Shown: one piece after another, positions 10,954-22,511 of the stretch
Layout: each line of letters opens with the position of its first letter
Numbering within the stretch: the stretch's first letter is position 1
NCBI GenBank assembly: GCA_022478985.1
Contig: JAKSZP010014454.1
Location: 353,708-417,707 of the forward strand
DNA from: Massospora cicadina
Lineage: Eukaryota > Entomophthoromycota > Entomophthoromycetes > Entomophthorales > Entomophthoraceae
Reading direction: 5' to 3'
Length of the DNA stretch: 64,000 bases
The notes under the pieces: model-generated
What the model was told of the DNA's origin: nothing
Seen by the model: the letters and a program-made list of their open reading frames with translations, nothing else
The model's database searches: none
Translations under genes and position numbers: made by a program

Positions 10954-11641
10954 TGTTGGATAATTACAAGTCAAATTATGTAATAAGAGCGTTTTAGTCA
11001 AAATAAGGACGAAATCGGCCAAAAAGTCCCTGACCAATTCTGTGTGGAACCCTTTGAATTGGGGCAATAATTTTACCAGTATTATTTGTCCAAATAGCAC
11101 AAGTTTAGGTAATCAGATTGCACCAACCAAGTGGCAGAATCTGGGGAGTCCATCCAATATTCCTCCCCATCCCATTAACCATTTAAGCAAACCACCTATG
11201 CAGGACCGGCCCTTTTTATAGGCCTGGAGGGGGTCTCACCAAAAGAAGATATTTTCCAGCCCATTGAATGGTTAAAATATATCAAATAATTACCTAATGG
11301 ACTAATCCTACCTGGTGCTGATCCTCCATTGGCTGTTCCATCCAAATGAGGCAAGTTTTGAGAGTCTATTAGGTCAAATCCCAAGATTCCTTAATTTGGA
11401 TATTACTAAGCTAATTAAACTTTGAGCCTCAATATTTTAAACACTAAGCATTGACTTATTAAGAGAATTCTCTTTTTCCCCCATCGCTGAAATTAATAAA
11501 ATATATAAAAAACCAACCTTTTTTTGTTTATTATTGTTTTATTATTTTTATTATAAGTGGTGCAAATAAAACTTTGAGTAAATTGTTGATGTTTAGGTGC
11601 AAAACGCATCAGCGAGCATCTTAAAAGCCTAAAATCCAACA
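10954..11641 (+). repeat. Gypsy-2 5' LTR
   Basis: 688 bp beginning TGTTGGATAATT and ending AAAATCCAACA. It pairs with the 3' copy at 16589-17284; shared landmarks are TATAGGCCTGGAGGGGGTCT and CAGCGAGCATC near the 3' end. The apparent minus-strand open frames across it are fortuitous. It is preceded by the target duplication AGCCA. Confidence 0.93.
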
Positions 11642-11643
11642 AG

Positions 11644-11661
11644 TAGTGCTCACTACAGGGG
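11644..11661 (+). other. Gypsy-2 primer-binding site
   Basis: TAGTGCTCACTACAGGGG begins two bases after the 5' LTR. It matches the PBS of Gypsy-4 (TGGTGCTCAATACAGGGG) and the start of that of Gypsy-3, with the second base of the usual TGG mutated to A. The implied primer tRNA would start with about GCTCACT; I cannot name it securely, and an arginine tRNA is one possibility. Confidence 0.75.
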
Positions 11662-11691
11662 GCCCTTACACCACAAATTTTCTGTTTAAAA

Positions 11692-12860
11692 ATGACAACT
11701 GTGCCGGAACCAAGGCTGTCTGCTTTAGAGCAACAACTAGCCAAAGCTTTGTCTCGCCTCAAAAGGCTTGAGCAGCACTCTTATCAAGTTCCTATTGGGG
11801 CCTCCCCTATTATTCACAAACCTTCGCTCAGAGACAAGTTCACACCTAGTGAGGGAAGTATTGTCTCCTTACTATTTGTTTATGAATCATTAATGGAAGG
11901 AGCGATTGACCATCAAAAAACCAAGTATATCCTTCCTTTCTTGTATTCATATGGCCCAAGATATAATTGTTCCCAATATGACCATCCTTAGCACCTGGGC
12001 GTTAGCTAAACAAACGCTTATTGAAGAATTTGGCTCCCCACAGAGTTTACAACGGTAAAAAAAGGGCTTTGTGTGCCTTATCCTGCAAGAAGGAGAATTG
12101 ATCATCTCTTTTTGTTGAGCAATTTTATAGAAAGTCTTTCTTTATTGCTTGCCAAAATGATTCCACTCAATGACACTGTTTCTGCTGTTTTTGTTGAATT
12201 GGCGCCTCATCCCTCTTTGGCGATGCATATTTCTTCCATCAAGCATTCCTTCAAAAATATACAGGATATCAACGAGGTTTTGTTAGCAGTGGTTGACTTC
12301 AACGGACATGATAAGGTGCAAGGAGCTCTGAGGCAAGCTCTTATAACCTCTCCAGCCTCTTCTATGTCTGTTTCCCTTTAAAGTCTGCTCCTGCAAAGCT
12401 GCCACCACGAGATGCGCCTCCTTATGTGAGGATATGCAGAGAGTACTATCAGTGACTGGGCAGCGCTCCCTTCATCTTTGGCTTCCAAAACTCAGCCGAT
12501 AAAGATAGCTATCACTTTGCCTTTCTCCCAACTTTTAGAGCAGTCTTCCAAAGTGTCGCGTCCCTCTAAGGTGCTACCTCTATCTCCATTGGCATCTCAT
12601 CCAGCTGTACCTCTTCCAAAACCTATGGCCATGAGACAACCCAAACCTGTCCCTCCAAGGCCAAAGTCAAAGTCATTAAAATTCCAATATCTTGCCCAAA
12701 AGTTAACACGGTGAAGGAACCACCCCAAGACCAATTTTGCCATAAGGAAAGCCCTGAACCCACTACACCTCCTATAGACTCTCTGACATGCAATGATAAC
12801 TCCTCTAATGATGAATTGAAAGGGGTTGTGAAGATGTGGGTCATTATGTTTTAGGAGCCC
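11692..12860 (+). pseudogene. gag: Gypsy-2 gag (broken)
   Basis: Capsid-region remnant in at least three frames: 11692-11991 (99 codons), 12073-12381 and 12478-12714. The first piece has a Leu-rich heptad N-terminus (L-S-A-L-E-Q-Q-L-A-K-A-L-S-R-L-K-R-L-E), probably a coiled coil. The conserved block F-V-Y-E-S-L-M-E-G-A-I-D-H-Q-K follows, which recurs in Gypsy-5 at about 62.6 kb as Y-V-Y-E-A-S-M-E-G-A-T-D-H-Q-K. The second piece is the helical C-terminal capsid. A CCHC knuckle is not intact; C-R-E-Y-Y-Q near 12430 could be its remnant. Pro/Lys-rich sequence follows. The start is just after the PBS. Not functional as it stands. Confidence 0.75.
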
Positions 12861-13136
12861 CAGGTGAAGTGGAGAAACCAGACAGGTTGAACCCTGAGAG
12901 AGTGGATATGGCTAGGATACTGCTCCAAACTTATCTTTATCGGTGCTGAAGGGTCTGGAGGTTGTTGACACTGCTAGCAACGCTGACCAGCTCATTGCCT
13001 CACTAATCTAATCCACCCAGAGCGTGCACACCCTGCAGTCTATCATGGAAAAATAATCTGAAACTGCCAAACGACTTTCCTCTACTATCCGTTTGAAAGA
13101 GGTCTTTGCTCTCTCCCCAACTTATGTGGAACCTTA

Positions 13137-13463
13137 ACCAAAGTGGAGGTCATCATTAATGGAGTGCTGGTTAGGGCCATCCTTGACACTGGGTCCCCAG
13201 TGAATGTTTTTCAACTAAACTCATTAAAAAATTAAGCTGCCCCTGACCTTGACTACGACCAAGGATTTGATTTACTGGCCCAAATAAAACCCGCGGTATT
13301 GTGACATACTCTTCTTTGCCCATTCGTTTTAAAAAGCTCTTTTTGTTGGCCCAATGGTGGCCTTGGACAATATTACCTACGATCTACTCATTGGGACCCA
13401 GTTTATGCTCGAATATGAAGGTGTTATTAACTTGAAGCAAAGCTATCTCTCCCGGATTAACTA
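13137..13463 (+). pseudogene. pol: Gypsy-2 aspartic protease (broken)
   Basis: Retroviral-type aspartic protease that would cut Gag-Pol. The flap-side start V-E-V-I-I-N-G-V-L-V-R-A-I-L precedes the active-site triplet DTG (13185-13193) within L-D-T-G-S-P-V-N-V. The C-terminal hallmark Y-D-L-L-I-G-T-Q-F (about 13378-13405) follows in another frame, ending E-G-V-I-N-L-K. A stop and at least one frameshift separate the two halves. The catalytic Asp itself is intact. Its position between gag and RT is as expected. Confidence 0.8.
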
Positions 13464-14063
13464 GGAGGTCGCTCTGATTCTGACCAATGAAGAACCCAAT
13501 AAAAGATATTACACTTGCACTGTTGAGTACCCATCCTCCACCTTATCTACACTACACAACGGCAGGATGCAACACAAAGATGTTGCCTTTATCAGTGGAC
13601 GCCCTAGAAGTTATCTCTTTCTATGCATCCAGAGAAGTAGTAATCAAGGCGGTGAACAAAGGGTAGTTGAATGAAGAGTACCATTCAAATCCCCCACAAC
13701 AGTCTAAAGCACCTAATCAGCATTGATAGAGTTAGCCCTTTAGAGCATGATTATTGCCAGGCGTGCTAGACCCAGCATATCAGCGGCCAATCAATTTCCT
13801 GTTGGGGAATCTCACTAAGAAAGACATGGTCGTCAAGAGGATCAGGAGATTGGAAGAGGCCTGCTGGTTTCTATTGAGGACATTGACACAAGTTCCCTGT
13901 ATTGGGTCTATGGCTGATATGGGCTTACCCGCAGACCAATCGCTATGCACTATTTCTACTGTTCATATTTCTATGATCTAACCCCTACAGAGATTAATAA
14001 AGTTCATAGTTTACTGGAATCCTATAGCGATATTTTCTCTAAATCAATACCAACTATGGGCAC

Positions 14064-14980
14064 ATGAAGGGTCAGACTCACACTATTGATGTTGAGGATG
14101 CTCATCCCATTTTATCCAAGCCCTACCGCAAATCAAAAGTCGAGGAGCTACAGATGTGTATGGAGCTCAAACAGTTGTTGGACGCTGGGTTGCTGGTGCC
14201 CTCACCAAGCCCATGGTCATCCCTTCTTCTCCTGATCAAGAAGAATAATGGAGGTCATTGGGTAGTTATGGGCTACCGTAAGCTGACAACCTCATTAAGA
14301 AGGACAGCTACCCAATCCCCCAAATTGGTGACGCTCTGGCCCAACTCTTTGGGACCAAGTTTTTTTCTGCCATGGACTTGGCTAACGGATACTGGCAAAT
14401 GGACCTTTCTCAACATGACCAGGAGAAGTGCGCCCTTATCTGTACCAAGGGTCTGTTTCAACCCACTCAGCTACCCCAGGGGCTACAAATGTGCCTGCAG
14501 ATTTTCACCGGGTGATGGATCATATTATCCAGGATCTCAAAATCAGCCTTGTAAATGTCTATCTTAATGACATCACAGTTTTCTCTAAGGCTTTTAAAGA
14601 GCACCTCACCCACCTAAAAGCAAAGTTTCAACAATTGTGGGCACCTAACATCATTCTTAAGCCCTCCAAATGTACTTTCTTTTATAAGAAGTTGGATTTC
14701 CTTGGGCATGCCGTTTTACAAGATGGGATTCAACCCATACAAGGTAAAGTTAAGGATATATACAAGATGCCTGCACCCAAAACCCTCCGCAACATCCAGG
14801 TTTTCTTGGGTATGATTGGGTGTTAAATCAATACATCCCAAAATTCTCTCAGCTCAGTGAGCCCCTTGTACGTCTCATGGCTAAGAATACTCCATTCCAT
14901 TGGGGTGCTGAACAAAAAGCCACGTTTGTGACCTTGAAGGAGTTATTGCAACAATGGCTGATACTCCGTCATCCTAACTA
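14064..14980 (+). pseudogene. pol: Gypsy-2 reverse transcriptase (broken)
   Basis: RT in three frames: 14064-14345 and 14428-14826, with the thumb continuing from 14820. Blocks in order: HTIDVEDAHPI with S-K-P-Y-R-K-S, the SPSPWSS block and N-G-G-H-W-V-V; then A-M-D-L-A-N-G-Y-W-Q-M-D-L, carrying the first catalytic Asp in another frame (about 14372-14410); then N-V-Y-L-N-D-I-T-V-F-S, where the Y-x-D-D motif has become YLND; and I-Q-V-F-L-G-M-I-G in the thumb. The Asp-to-Asn change at the active site and the frame breaks make it inactive. It is most like Gypsy-5. Confidence 0.88.
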
Positions 14981-15375
14981 TGGAAAGCCCTTCATGTTGT
15001 TTACCAATGCCTCTAACTATGCCATTGGAGCTACCTTGGCACAGTTGGATGAGCATGGGGTTAATCATCCCATATCTTACTTCAACAAGATGCTATAAAA
15101 AGCATAAAGCAACTACAGCATCACTGAGAAGATGTGCCTAGCCATCTTTATCGCTGTCAAATACTATCTCCCCTTCTTATATAGGACATCTTTAATTTTG
15201 GTTATCTACCACGCCTCATTGAAGCGGTTGCAAAATATGAAGGTCCCCACTGGACGGTTGGCTTGCTGGGCTTTGAAGCTCCATCACTATGACATGATCA
15301 TTGAGCACCGGGAAGGAACTTGCTATATGATTGTAGATGGTTTGATGCTACTACCTGTTCTTCAATTAGACAATA
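14980..15375 (+). pseudogene. pol: Gypsy-2 RNase H (broken)
   Basis: Contains F-M-L-F-T-N-A-S-N-Y-A-I-G-A-T-L-A-Q, where the family motif is T-D-A-S, so the first catalytic Asp is replaced by Asn. It continues with H-P-I-S-Y-F (15068-15085), a frame change, and the end block A-S-L-K-R-L-Q-N-M ... G-R-L-A-C-W-A-L-K-L-H-H-Y-D (15210-15300) with V-D-G-L before the integrase. It degrades template RNA in active elements. The adjoining open frame 15132-15590 spans RNase H and the start of integrase. Confidence 0.85.
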
Positions 15376-15399
15376 GTGAAGCCAAGTGGTTACATGACC

Positions 15400-16570
15400 T
15401 TTTGATGACTCCTGACACATGGGCTGATGAAGACGAACCAGTACAGAAGATGCTAGCTCAGCACTCTCGCAACACCAAGGTGGAGAGTAGGAAATTATAT
15501 AAAAAAGTTGGAGTAAACTATTTTGCCTTATCTACGGCCATCAGAGCGAGTACCTGTGATCAGGGAGTCTCACACTATCATGGGCTCTGATGGAGTCTGA
15601 AAAACCTATGAATGGGTTAAAGAGAGTTATTACTGGGAGGGAATCTGGAGACCATAACTGAAGTCCTAGATACTTGACTGACCTGTAAAAAGCATTCCAG
15701 CTATATAAGTTGGTATCAGTATCAACTGACTACACCCCAACACCCCTTCCATATCATATGTTTGACATGGTAGGGCCTCTACCTCAAACCACTGGGCAAT
15801 CGTTATATCTTTGGTCAGAATTGATCATTTCACCAAAAAGGTTGAAGCTGTTGCTCTCCCTCTCAGACTGCCAAATCCACTGCTATCTTTTTACATCAAA
15901 AAAAATCTTCAAAGCATGCTGCCCCAAAGTCCTCCTTTGCGACAATGGGAAAAATTTCATCTTCAGAGTGGTAAAGCTCCAGCCACTTCTATGGGAACAC
16001 AACAACTCTTCTTGGCCTCTATTTTTCCACAAATGGGGCTGCAGAAAGAGTAAATGGAACTCTGGTATCTATATATCATAAAATGGCCAATTCAGCCCTC
16101 CCTTTTGGGATCTCTACCTACCCAGAGCGCACATGGCCTATCCCGTTAGTTACCATCATATCCTCAAAGTGTCCCTTTTTCAAGTTTTGTATGATTTGAA
16201 CCTGGAGTGCCGTCTTTATTAGCCAAAGATGTTTTCACTGACAAGACTGACCTTAAACAAGCCATGAAAAATCTAGCACATTTCATCTAAATACAAGCTG
16301 AGACTATGACTAACTTTTCAAAGACTTTCACTAAAGAAGTCCAAGCAACTAATGAGAGTCGGGCCCTCTTTCTTCCATCTAAGTATCAGACTTGGTACTG
16401 TATAACCACAATTGGATAACCCCTAGGAGTGAGAAGATTGGGTCTATCTTGGAGGGACCTTTTGTATTCAGTTATAATCAGGGAGATGAGTACTATATCA
16501 AATCCCTGGCAGCCTAAGTTAGTGTGAACTGTGTCCATGGCCAGTTCTTGCGCCTTTACTCTTCTCCTAA
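15400..16570 (+). pseudogene. pol: Gypsy-2 integrase (broken)
   Basis: The N-terminal HHCC zinc domain (about 15565-15690) is only partly visible (Y-Y-W-E-G-I-W, then T-C-K-K-H). The core retains M-F-D-M-V-G-P-L-P with the first catalytic Asp (about 15760-15786), R-I-D-H-F-T-K-K-V-E-A-V-A, and C-P-K-V-L-L-C-D-N-G-K-N-F with the second Asp (15924-15960), but the blocks are in different frames. Near 16440-16500 the C-terminal GPF/Y module reads L-E-G-P-F-V-F-S-Y-N-Q-G-D-E-Y-Y-I. It would catalyse strand transfer; frameshifts prevent this. Confidence 0.85.
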
Positions 16571-16577
16571 AACTCTT

Positions 16578-16588
16578 GAAGGGGGTAA
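16578..16588 (+). other. Gypsy-2 polypurine tract
   Basis: GAAGGGGGTAA lies directly before the 3' LTR, the standard place for the plus-strand DNA primer. Gypsy-4 has AAAGGGGGGTAA and Gypsy-3 AAGAGGGGGAAA in the same position. Confidence 0.8.
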
Positions 16589-17284
16589 TGTCAAACAATC
16601 ACAAGTCTGATTATATAATAAGAGTGTTTTGGTTTAAATAAAGAATTAAAATAAGGACGAAATCTGTTAAAAGACCCTGGCCAATTCTTGGTGGAACCCT
16701 TTATATTGAGGCAATAATTTTATTAATAATAATTAACCAAATAGCACAAGTTTAGGTAGTCGGTTTGCACCAACAAAGTGGTAGAATTTGGGGAGTCCAT
16801 CCGAGATTAATCCCCATCCCATTAACCATTTAAGCAAACCACCTATGCAAAACCAGCCCTTTTTATAGGCCTGGAGGGGGTCTCACCAAAAGAAGATATT
16901 TCCAGCCCATTGATTGGGTTAAATATATAAAATCATTACCTAATGGTCTAATCCTACCTGGTGCTGATCCTCTATTGGCTGTTCCTTCCAAACGAGGCAA
17001 GTTTTAAGAGTCTAATAGGTCGAATCCCAATAATCCCTAATTCAGACATTACTAAGCTAATCAAACTTTGAGCCTCAACAAGTTATATATTAAGCATTGA
17101 CTTATTAAGAGGGTTCTCTTTTTACCCCCTCGCCGCAACTAATAAAAATATAAAAATAAACAATAATTATTTATTAGTGTTTTTCAGTTTTATTATAAGT
17201 GGTGCAAATTAAGCATTTGAATAAATTGTTGGAGTTTAGGTGCAAAACGCACCAGCGAGCATCTGTAAAGCTTAAAAATCAACA
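16589..17284 (+). repeat. Gypsy-2 3' LTR
   Basis: 696 bp, TGTCAAACAATC...AAAAATCAACA, homologous along its length to 10954-11641 with scattered transitions and short indels (for example an extra ATAAAGAATT-type stretch near 16635). It is followed by the target duplication AGCCA (17285-17289). Confidence 0.93.
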
Positions 17285-17289
17285 AGCCA

Positions 17290-18490
17290 CCTAAGTTTAA
17301 ATGCAGATAGTTCATTAGAACTCAATTTAGAAACCTCAGCCATAAGTCCAAGGGAATTTGATTAAATAGGATCAAGGCCTTGGCATGAGTATAAAGTTGA
17401 ATGGGAAAATGGGAAGGTGCTTGGGAGTGATTGGTAGTCTAATCTCTGACTGATTGGCTGAAGGGTGATCTGATGGCTGAAGCTGGTAGAATTTATAGAG
17501 AAAAGGTTTGGGGCTCTAGCTCAATGACTGAACTGGCAGTGAGGATAATGGCAGTGAAGGTGCCCAGGTATATTCCAATGAGTAGTTTTGGCATTAAATT
17601 TGGCGTCAGAAGCATTTGGGGTGGAACAATGACTTGTTAATTGAGAGGCTCAAAGTAAAACTGACAGGGAAAATCTGGCGCCCATTGTCAATGTGCGCTT
17701 AGAAAAAATGGTCAGGTGCAGATTAAATGTGAGATTGAATGGTATTTTCGGTGGTGATATCCAAAATAGAAAGAGGCAATAGTAGCAGCAGCCTGGGAAC
17801 TGCGAGGCGCTTGCCACCACTAGGACTGTGAAGTGGAAGGTGAACTTTGAGCCATAGGCTTTGAGCCTTGACATAAGCTCCTCATATAAAACCTGGGGGT
17901 GACATGGGAGCTTAGAAAAACTAACCATCGTTGTGGTGTCAGTGGGTAAGCAAGTATGAGTTGTGTGGATTGGAGTATTTTCAAAAGTATTCTGGCATCT
18001 TCTTCCATGGCAACGTCCTCCTTAGAGGGTAATTTTATGTCAAAAAAGCTTTAAAGTGTGAATTCAATGAATCCCGTCAGTGCAAAAGCAGCAAAGGCAA
18101 GCTTGTCATTTCCTTGTAAGCAGACATGGATAATCACCCATAATTGACTCAGAGGCAAAATTGGCTATTGGAACAAGGAATTGCGAGAGGGATAGGCATA
18201 CAAGATGAGCATACAAAGGTAGAGCGCAAAGTCTGAGGGACATAAAAAAATTCTGTGATATCTGGATTATATGAAATTGTCCAAAAGCGTTTTCCAGCAT
18301 GATGGAAAATTCTAAGAGTGGCTTCGCCACTGCCTCATACAGGAGCAGCTGGCAGTGTATCTGTGGACGTTGGGGTGGAATGGTGAGTCAGTATCCCAGA
18401 GTAGTTTATCTTAACTTTTTACTAAATAAATCGCTTAAAAGTGAAATTAAGCGAAAAAAGTTATTTCTGGAAGAAAGTCAATAAGCTAAA
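17290..18490 (-). other. Unassigned region with quasi-open minus-strand frame
   Basis: The right flank of the Gypsy-2 insertion. On the minus strand a frame from about 18000 to 17290 is broken by only a few stops; its best piece is 17928-17650 (92 codons), with hydrophobic stretches and no motif I know. A second piece, 18330-18106, is also open. Joining the flanks across Gypsy-2 extends the reading into about 10950-10890. It could be a decayed coding sequence or chance; no splice model or family match can be offered. Confidence 0.25.
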
Positions 18491-19959
18491 ATTAATAGAA
18501 AATTCCACTATAGTGTAATTATTGTCTAATGATAGGGAGTTCAACATGTTGGCTTAAAGAGGTTTTCAGCTAGATTAAATTTTCTATCTAGCCTTGTGAT
18601 TTAGTCATTAGTTTATACCTAGATCTTTAGTTAAATGCTTTTCTCTTGTTGTTTCATACAATATCTACCTGACTTTGCTATAAAGCTCTACACTACTCAA
18701 GGCTAATGGTAGAGAAGTATAAAGCTAAAAGGCGCCTTCATGGATAGATCAAAAGATTTATTAATTTTTGAGTTGTTGATTCAATCTTGAACTTCTGCAA
18801 TTAAGAATTTTTACTTGTGCCATGTCAGAAAGTTCTTGAGGATTTTCAAGTATCATAGAAACAGCTTACTCTGGTTGCTTTGAAGGGAATAAGGACTTCA
18901 GTTACTTTCATTACCAGGGACCTCTTTGACCTAATAGGATCTAGGGGTCCATCATGAAGAGTTATCTATGGTTCCAGAGGGTCTGCGGGCACCCAGGCTA
19001 CTCCTTGTAAAAATAGCCCTTCCATTTAAGATTATTCTGTGCTTGTTATAAGGTTCATAGATCCTTTAGCTCTTTTCACTGAGGTGATATAGTGACCTAT
19101 GTTTGTTTTTTTCATTTATTTCATGGCCTGAATAAACTTTCTTCTGACATGTGCTATTGCAAAGTTGACCTGTATTGTGACCACACTTTTTTAACAAATC
19201 CTCATACAACATAATGATATGATATATTATCAAGTAAAAGCTTACTTCTAATAGATGATTTTGATATTATTTGGTAGTTTTAAAAAAAAGGCAAAAAAAT
19301 CATGAAACTATATGAAATGTCCATAAAAGATTGTTAGAACCTAACTTCCACTGCAATTATTAACAAAAAAAATCTAGATCTTTCACTACATGATGCAACG
19401 CAGGTTGCACAAAAATATCAAGATTTCTTCAAATTCAGTAAAGCCTTAAGAGAAATTTGTAACATGATTGACTGTTTAGATTTTTATATCTGATGTCACT
19501 CTTGATCCATACACCCAACATATTTAGGCACTCAACAATGTCATGATGTTAGTAACTTTGTAATTATCTCTATCACATATAGCTTAAATCTTTCAACTCT
19601 AATATAAATCATCTTTTACAGAATAAATAACTTATTACTGCAAATAAATTTATGAAGAAAACCTGATCACTCTCTTGGCTTTCTTCATCCACTTATTGGT
19701 GTAAACCATCACCTCCTCATAGTATCTGTTGTTGCTAAGCATTAATCACATTTTTCACTTAGTTCCAGCCATTTAGTCTGAGAAACAAAATTGCAGGATA
19801 ATATCAAAGACATAAAAACCTGACTTACTAGCATCATACCTGCAAAGCTAATTAGAGTTTTACTTCTTAAAAATCTTAAATTAAAATTTTAAAGGAGGAT
19901 TTATATTAAGTGGTCTGTATTTTTCTTAAACAGATCCTAAAAAAGTAAATACATATATT
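18491..19959. other. AT-rich sequence without recognisable gene
   Basis: No open frame of note, no LTR ends, RT, transposase or RNA-gene signature seen. Confidence 0.5.
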
Positions 19960-19975
19960 AAGATAACATATCACC

Positions 19976-20250
19976 AGCCCTAGTGGTAGAGTATGAACCC
20001 TCTACCACTGCCTCCCAAGTTTGATCCCAGTAATGGACTTTGGGTAGGGGACAATTTTGACTGTGTTGATTTTGTGCACCAATGCCCCGAACTGAGATAA
20101 TGAATAGTAAAGGCGGTCCATGGAGTTTCTGGCCTATCATACGCCATGCATGGAGGTTTTCCAGGCTTTATCCTCCTTTCCCATTTTCTTCACTTCCCTA
20201 ATCGGTGCAGTATCATCCTCAGGTTGACCCACCTCGAATAAAATTTAAAA
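19976..20250 (+). mobile_element. SINE-II copy 1 (tRNA-derived SINE)
   Basis: 275 bp flanked by a perfect 16-bp target duplication AAGATAACATATCACC (19960-19975 and 20251-20266). The head looks like a tRNA with an internal pol III promoter: box A-like TAGTGGTAGAG (about 19981-19991) and box B-like AGTTTGATCCC (about 20019-20029). It ends GGTTGACCCACCTCGAATAAAATTTAAAA in two runs, i.e. a conserved tail plus an A-rich end. The 3' tail recurs at 24783-24923. Non-coding; it depends on a LINE for movement. Confidence 0.9.
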
Positions 20251-20266
20251 AAGATAACATATCACC

Positions 20267-20622
20267 TATAAAATAACATTATCTAATTTCAATATTTTCA
20301 TTATAGTGTCTTTTATTTTTTTACCTCAAATACTCCCCACTGTCATTATGTGAATTTATCTGAATACCCTAGCTGTGGTATCCATTTTTTGGATTAGTAG
20401 CAGATTTAGTGTTTTATGTCTTTTTTACCCAGGTCTAGTCATTGACTCAACAATTTCATATGTGTGATTTCTAATTTTTTTTATATTTCTACATAAAATT
20501 ATATATAGATATGAGGATTCTTTTCATTGGTCATCCAGCAGAACACCTAATTTCCATGAAACAAAGCAAAGTGGTTCTGAGTTGGAACACCTTTTCATCA
20601 ATTAGTAAAAAAATAAACAACT
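20267..20622. other. AT-rich spacer, no gene
   Basis: Nothing recognisable between the SINE-II and LINE-a target duplications. Confidence 0.6.
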
Positions 20623-20639
20623 AAAGGAGTCAATAATTC

Positions 20640-22511
20640 AGGTCAGCACAAATTGACATCGCTGCTGTCCAGGAGCCCCATATTCTCCCCCACGAACAAT
20701 CTGCATGGAATGAACAGTTTGGAGGCAACTCCTTCTGGACAAACCATGCCGCCCTTATTGTTTTGAATCCCCGGGTTAAAACCCATTCTTTTTCACAATA
20801 TCTAGGTGGCCGCCTCATACTGGCCAAACTCACCACTCCTGACTTCTCCTTCTTCGCTGCAAGCATCAACCTGCCTAATGCAGGTCAGGAGCAAAATCAG
20901 CTCTTGGAAGAGCTCCTCCAACTCAATCTCCCACGTAATACAGTCCTCTTAGGAGATTTCAACACAACCATAAGTCGCGTCCGTGACTCTTACCCCCCTG
21001 CAGCAAAGGAACGCCCTGGATCAAGTCGCCTCCAGGATTTCCTTCGCTTGAGTGGCTTTATAGATGCGCTTCCACCCTCCGCGTCTGGCCTAGGTTGCAT
21101 GACTAGGATCCAGTATGATGGAGGAGCTTTCCAGTCAGCGTCACGCATAGATATGGCACTGATTGGCCCCCTGCTAATTGGCCGCGTCTCCTCTCCCATC
21201 TCTCGTGACAACCATCTGAGTGATCACAGGTCACTCACCATAGTCCTCACCACCACACTTAGACCGTCGCGTAGGTTCTGGCCTAGGATTGCCCCAGCTC
21301 TTCTCAACAACCCCTTAACTAAGGAGAAGCTGTCTATGACCATCTGGGAGACTCTCACCTCCCCCCCACCCCACCTGCTTGACCACAAGGCTAGATGGAC
21401 GGTGACCAAGGAGGGTATCACCCGCGTTGCTTACAACTGTGCCAAAGCCCAGATGACTGCAGCTCGCGCCAGAGTCAAAAGGGCGGAAGCCAGAATCAGA
21501 CATCTAGAACGAAACTGCCAGCCTTCGCCCTCTCCCAGATGGTTGGAAGACTGGGAAGCGGCGCAGGAAGCACTCCGCTTGGAGCTCACAATGCAGGAAG
21601 AACGGGCAGCAAACTTTACAACATCTCGTTACTATGCTCAATGGGAACGCCCCACCCGCTTCTTCTTTCAGAAACAGAAAGCCCGGTCAACAGCGCAGGA
21701 TATTACTGCACTGAAGATTGGCACTACAACCACTTCAGATAAGGAGGAAATCACGCAGGAACTACACCGCTTCTACTCCAGCCTCTTCCATGCCACCCAG
21801 GTGGACCCATCGGACATCCAAGACTTCCTGTGGCGGGCTCCAGAGCCGCCCATTGACCCACGGGCTGATGAGGCTCTACTGGCGCCTATTTCCATCCAGG
21901 AGGTGATGGAAACCCTTCTGAAATCCCCACGGCTTAAAGCCCCAGGCCCAGACGGAATACCCTTTGAGGTGTACCTTCTGGAACCTGCAGTGATAGCCAG
22001 AACCCTCCGCGACCTCTTTGCTGCACTCTTGGTGAATGGCGAGGTCCTCCCCGACTCCAGAGGCTCAATCACGACCCTCATTCACAAGAAGACAGACCGT
22101 GAGAACCTGGCGAACTGGCGCCCAATAGCGTTGATCAACACAGACCACAAGCTCTTCACGAAGCTTCTGGCCAACCGCATCACCAAATGGGTGTCACCTC
22201 GCCTCTCCCCATCCCAGCACGGTTTTGTTCCGGGGAGGTCGTTATGGGGCAACTATAATGACCTTCACGTGACTTTGACTGCTAACTCTCGTAAGGTGAA
22301 TGGCTTTGTGGCTCTCCTGGATATGGAGAAAGCATATGATCGGGTAGCCTGGAAGTATATTGATGCTTCCCTGGCCCGCTTCCATCTCCCACCTGCAGCT
22401 AGGCGCTGGATATCAGCGCTCTATGACCAGCTCCACACCAGAGTCCTGGCGCCAATGGGTTTCACAGTGGCAGTACCAGTTGGACAAGGTCTCCGCAAGG
22501 GGACCCCCTGA
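20640..22511 (+). pseudogene. LINE-a ORF2, endonuclease and RT part 1
   Basis: Open frame running in from the truncation point (the first in-frame ATG at 20763 is internal and not a true start). An APE-type endonuclease occupies about the first 200 codons: Q-E-P near 20668, G-D-F-N-T-T (from 20952), S-R-I-D-M-A-L (about 21141-21161) and L-S-D-H-R-S-L (about 21218-21238), so the acidic and His catalytic residues are present. It nicks target DNA for primed reverse transcription. RT blocks follow: K-A-P-G-P-D-G-I-P (about 21935-21962), N-W-R-P-I-A-L-I-N, H-G-F-V-P-G-R-S-L and L-L-D-M-E-K-A-Y-D-R-V (first catalytic Asp). The frame ends at 22511 just inside the G-D-P-L-S-P block, where a one-base loss near 22495 shifts the reading. 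Confidence 0.93.

Larger units (their letters stand above)
10954..17284 (+). mobile_element. Gypsy-2: complete Ty3/gypsy LTR retrotransposon (decayed)
   Basis: A full-length 6.3-kb element in the order LTR (10954-11641), PBS, gag, protease, RT, RNase H, integrase, PPT, LTR (16589-17284). It is bounded by a perfect 5-bp target duplication AGCCA (10949-10953 and 17285-17289). The pol order, with integrase last, defines Ty3/gypsy. The two LTRs differ at roughly one site in ten by eye plus several indels, so the insertion is old. Stops and frameshifts occur in every domain. The same family appears as a solo LTR inside LINE-c and as Gypsy-5. Confidence 0.95.

Noticed and set aside
11196..11762. 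Minus-strand open frames of 62-89 codons
   Set aside because: They lie in the Gypsy-2 5' LTR and the gag start; the equivalent positions in the 3' LTR are not open.
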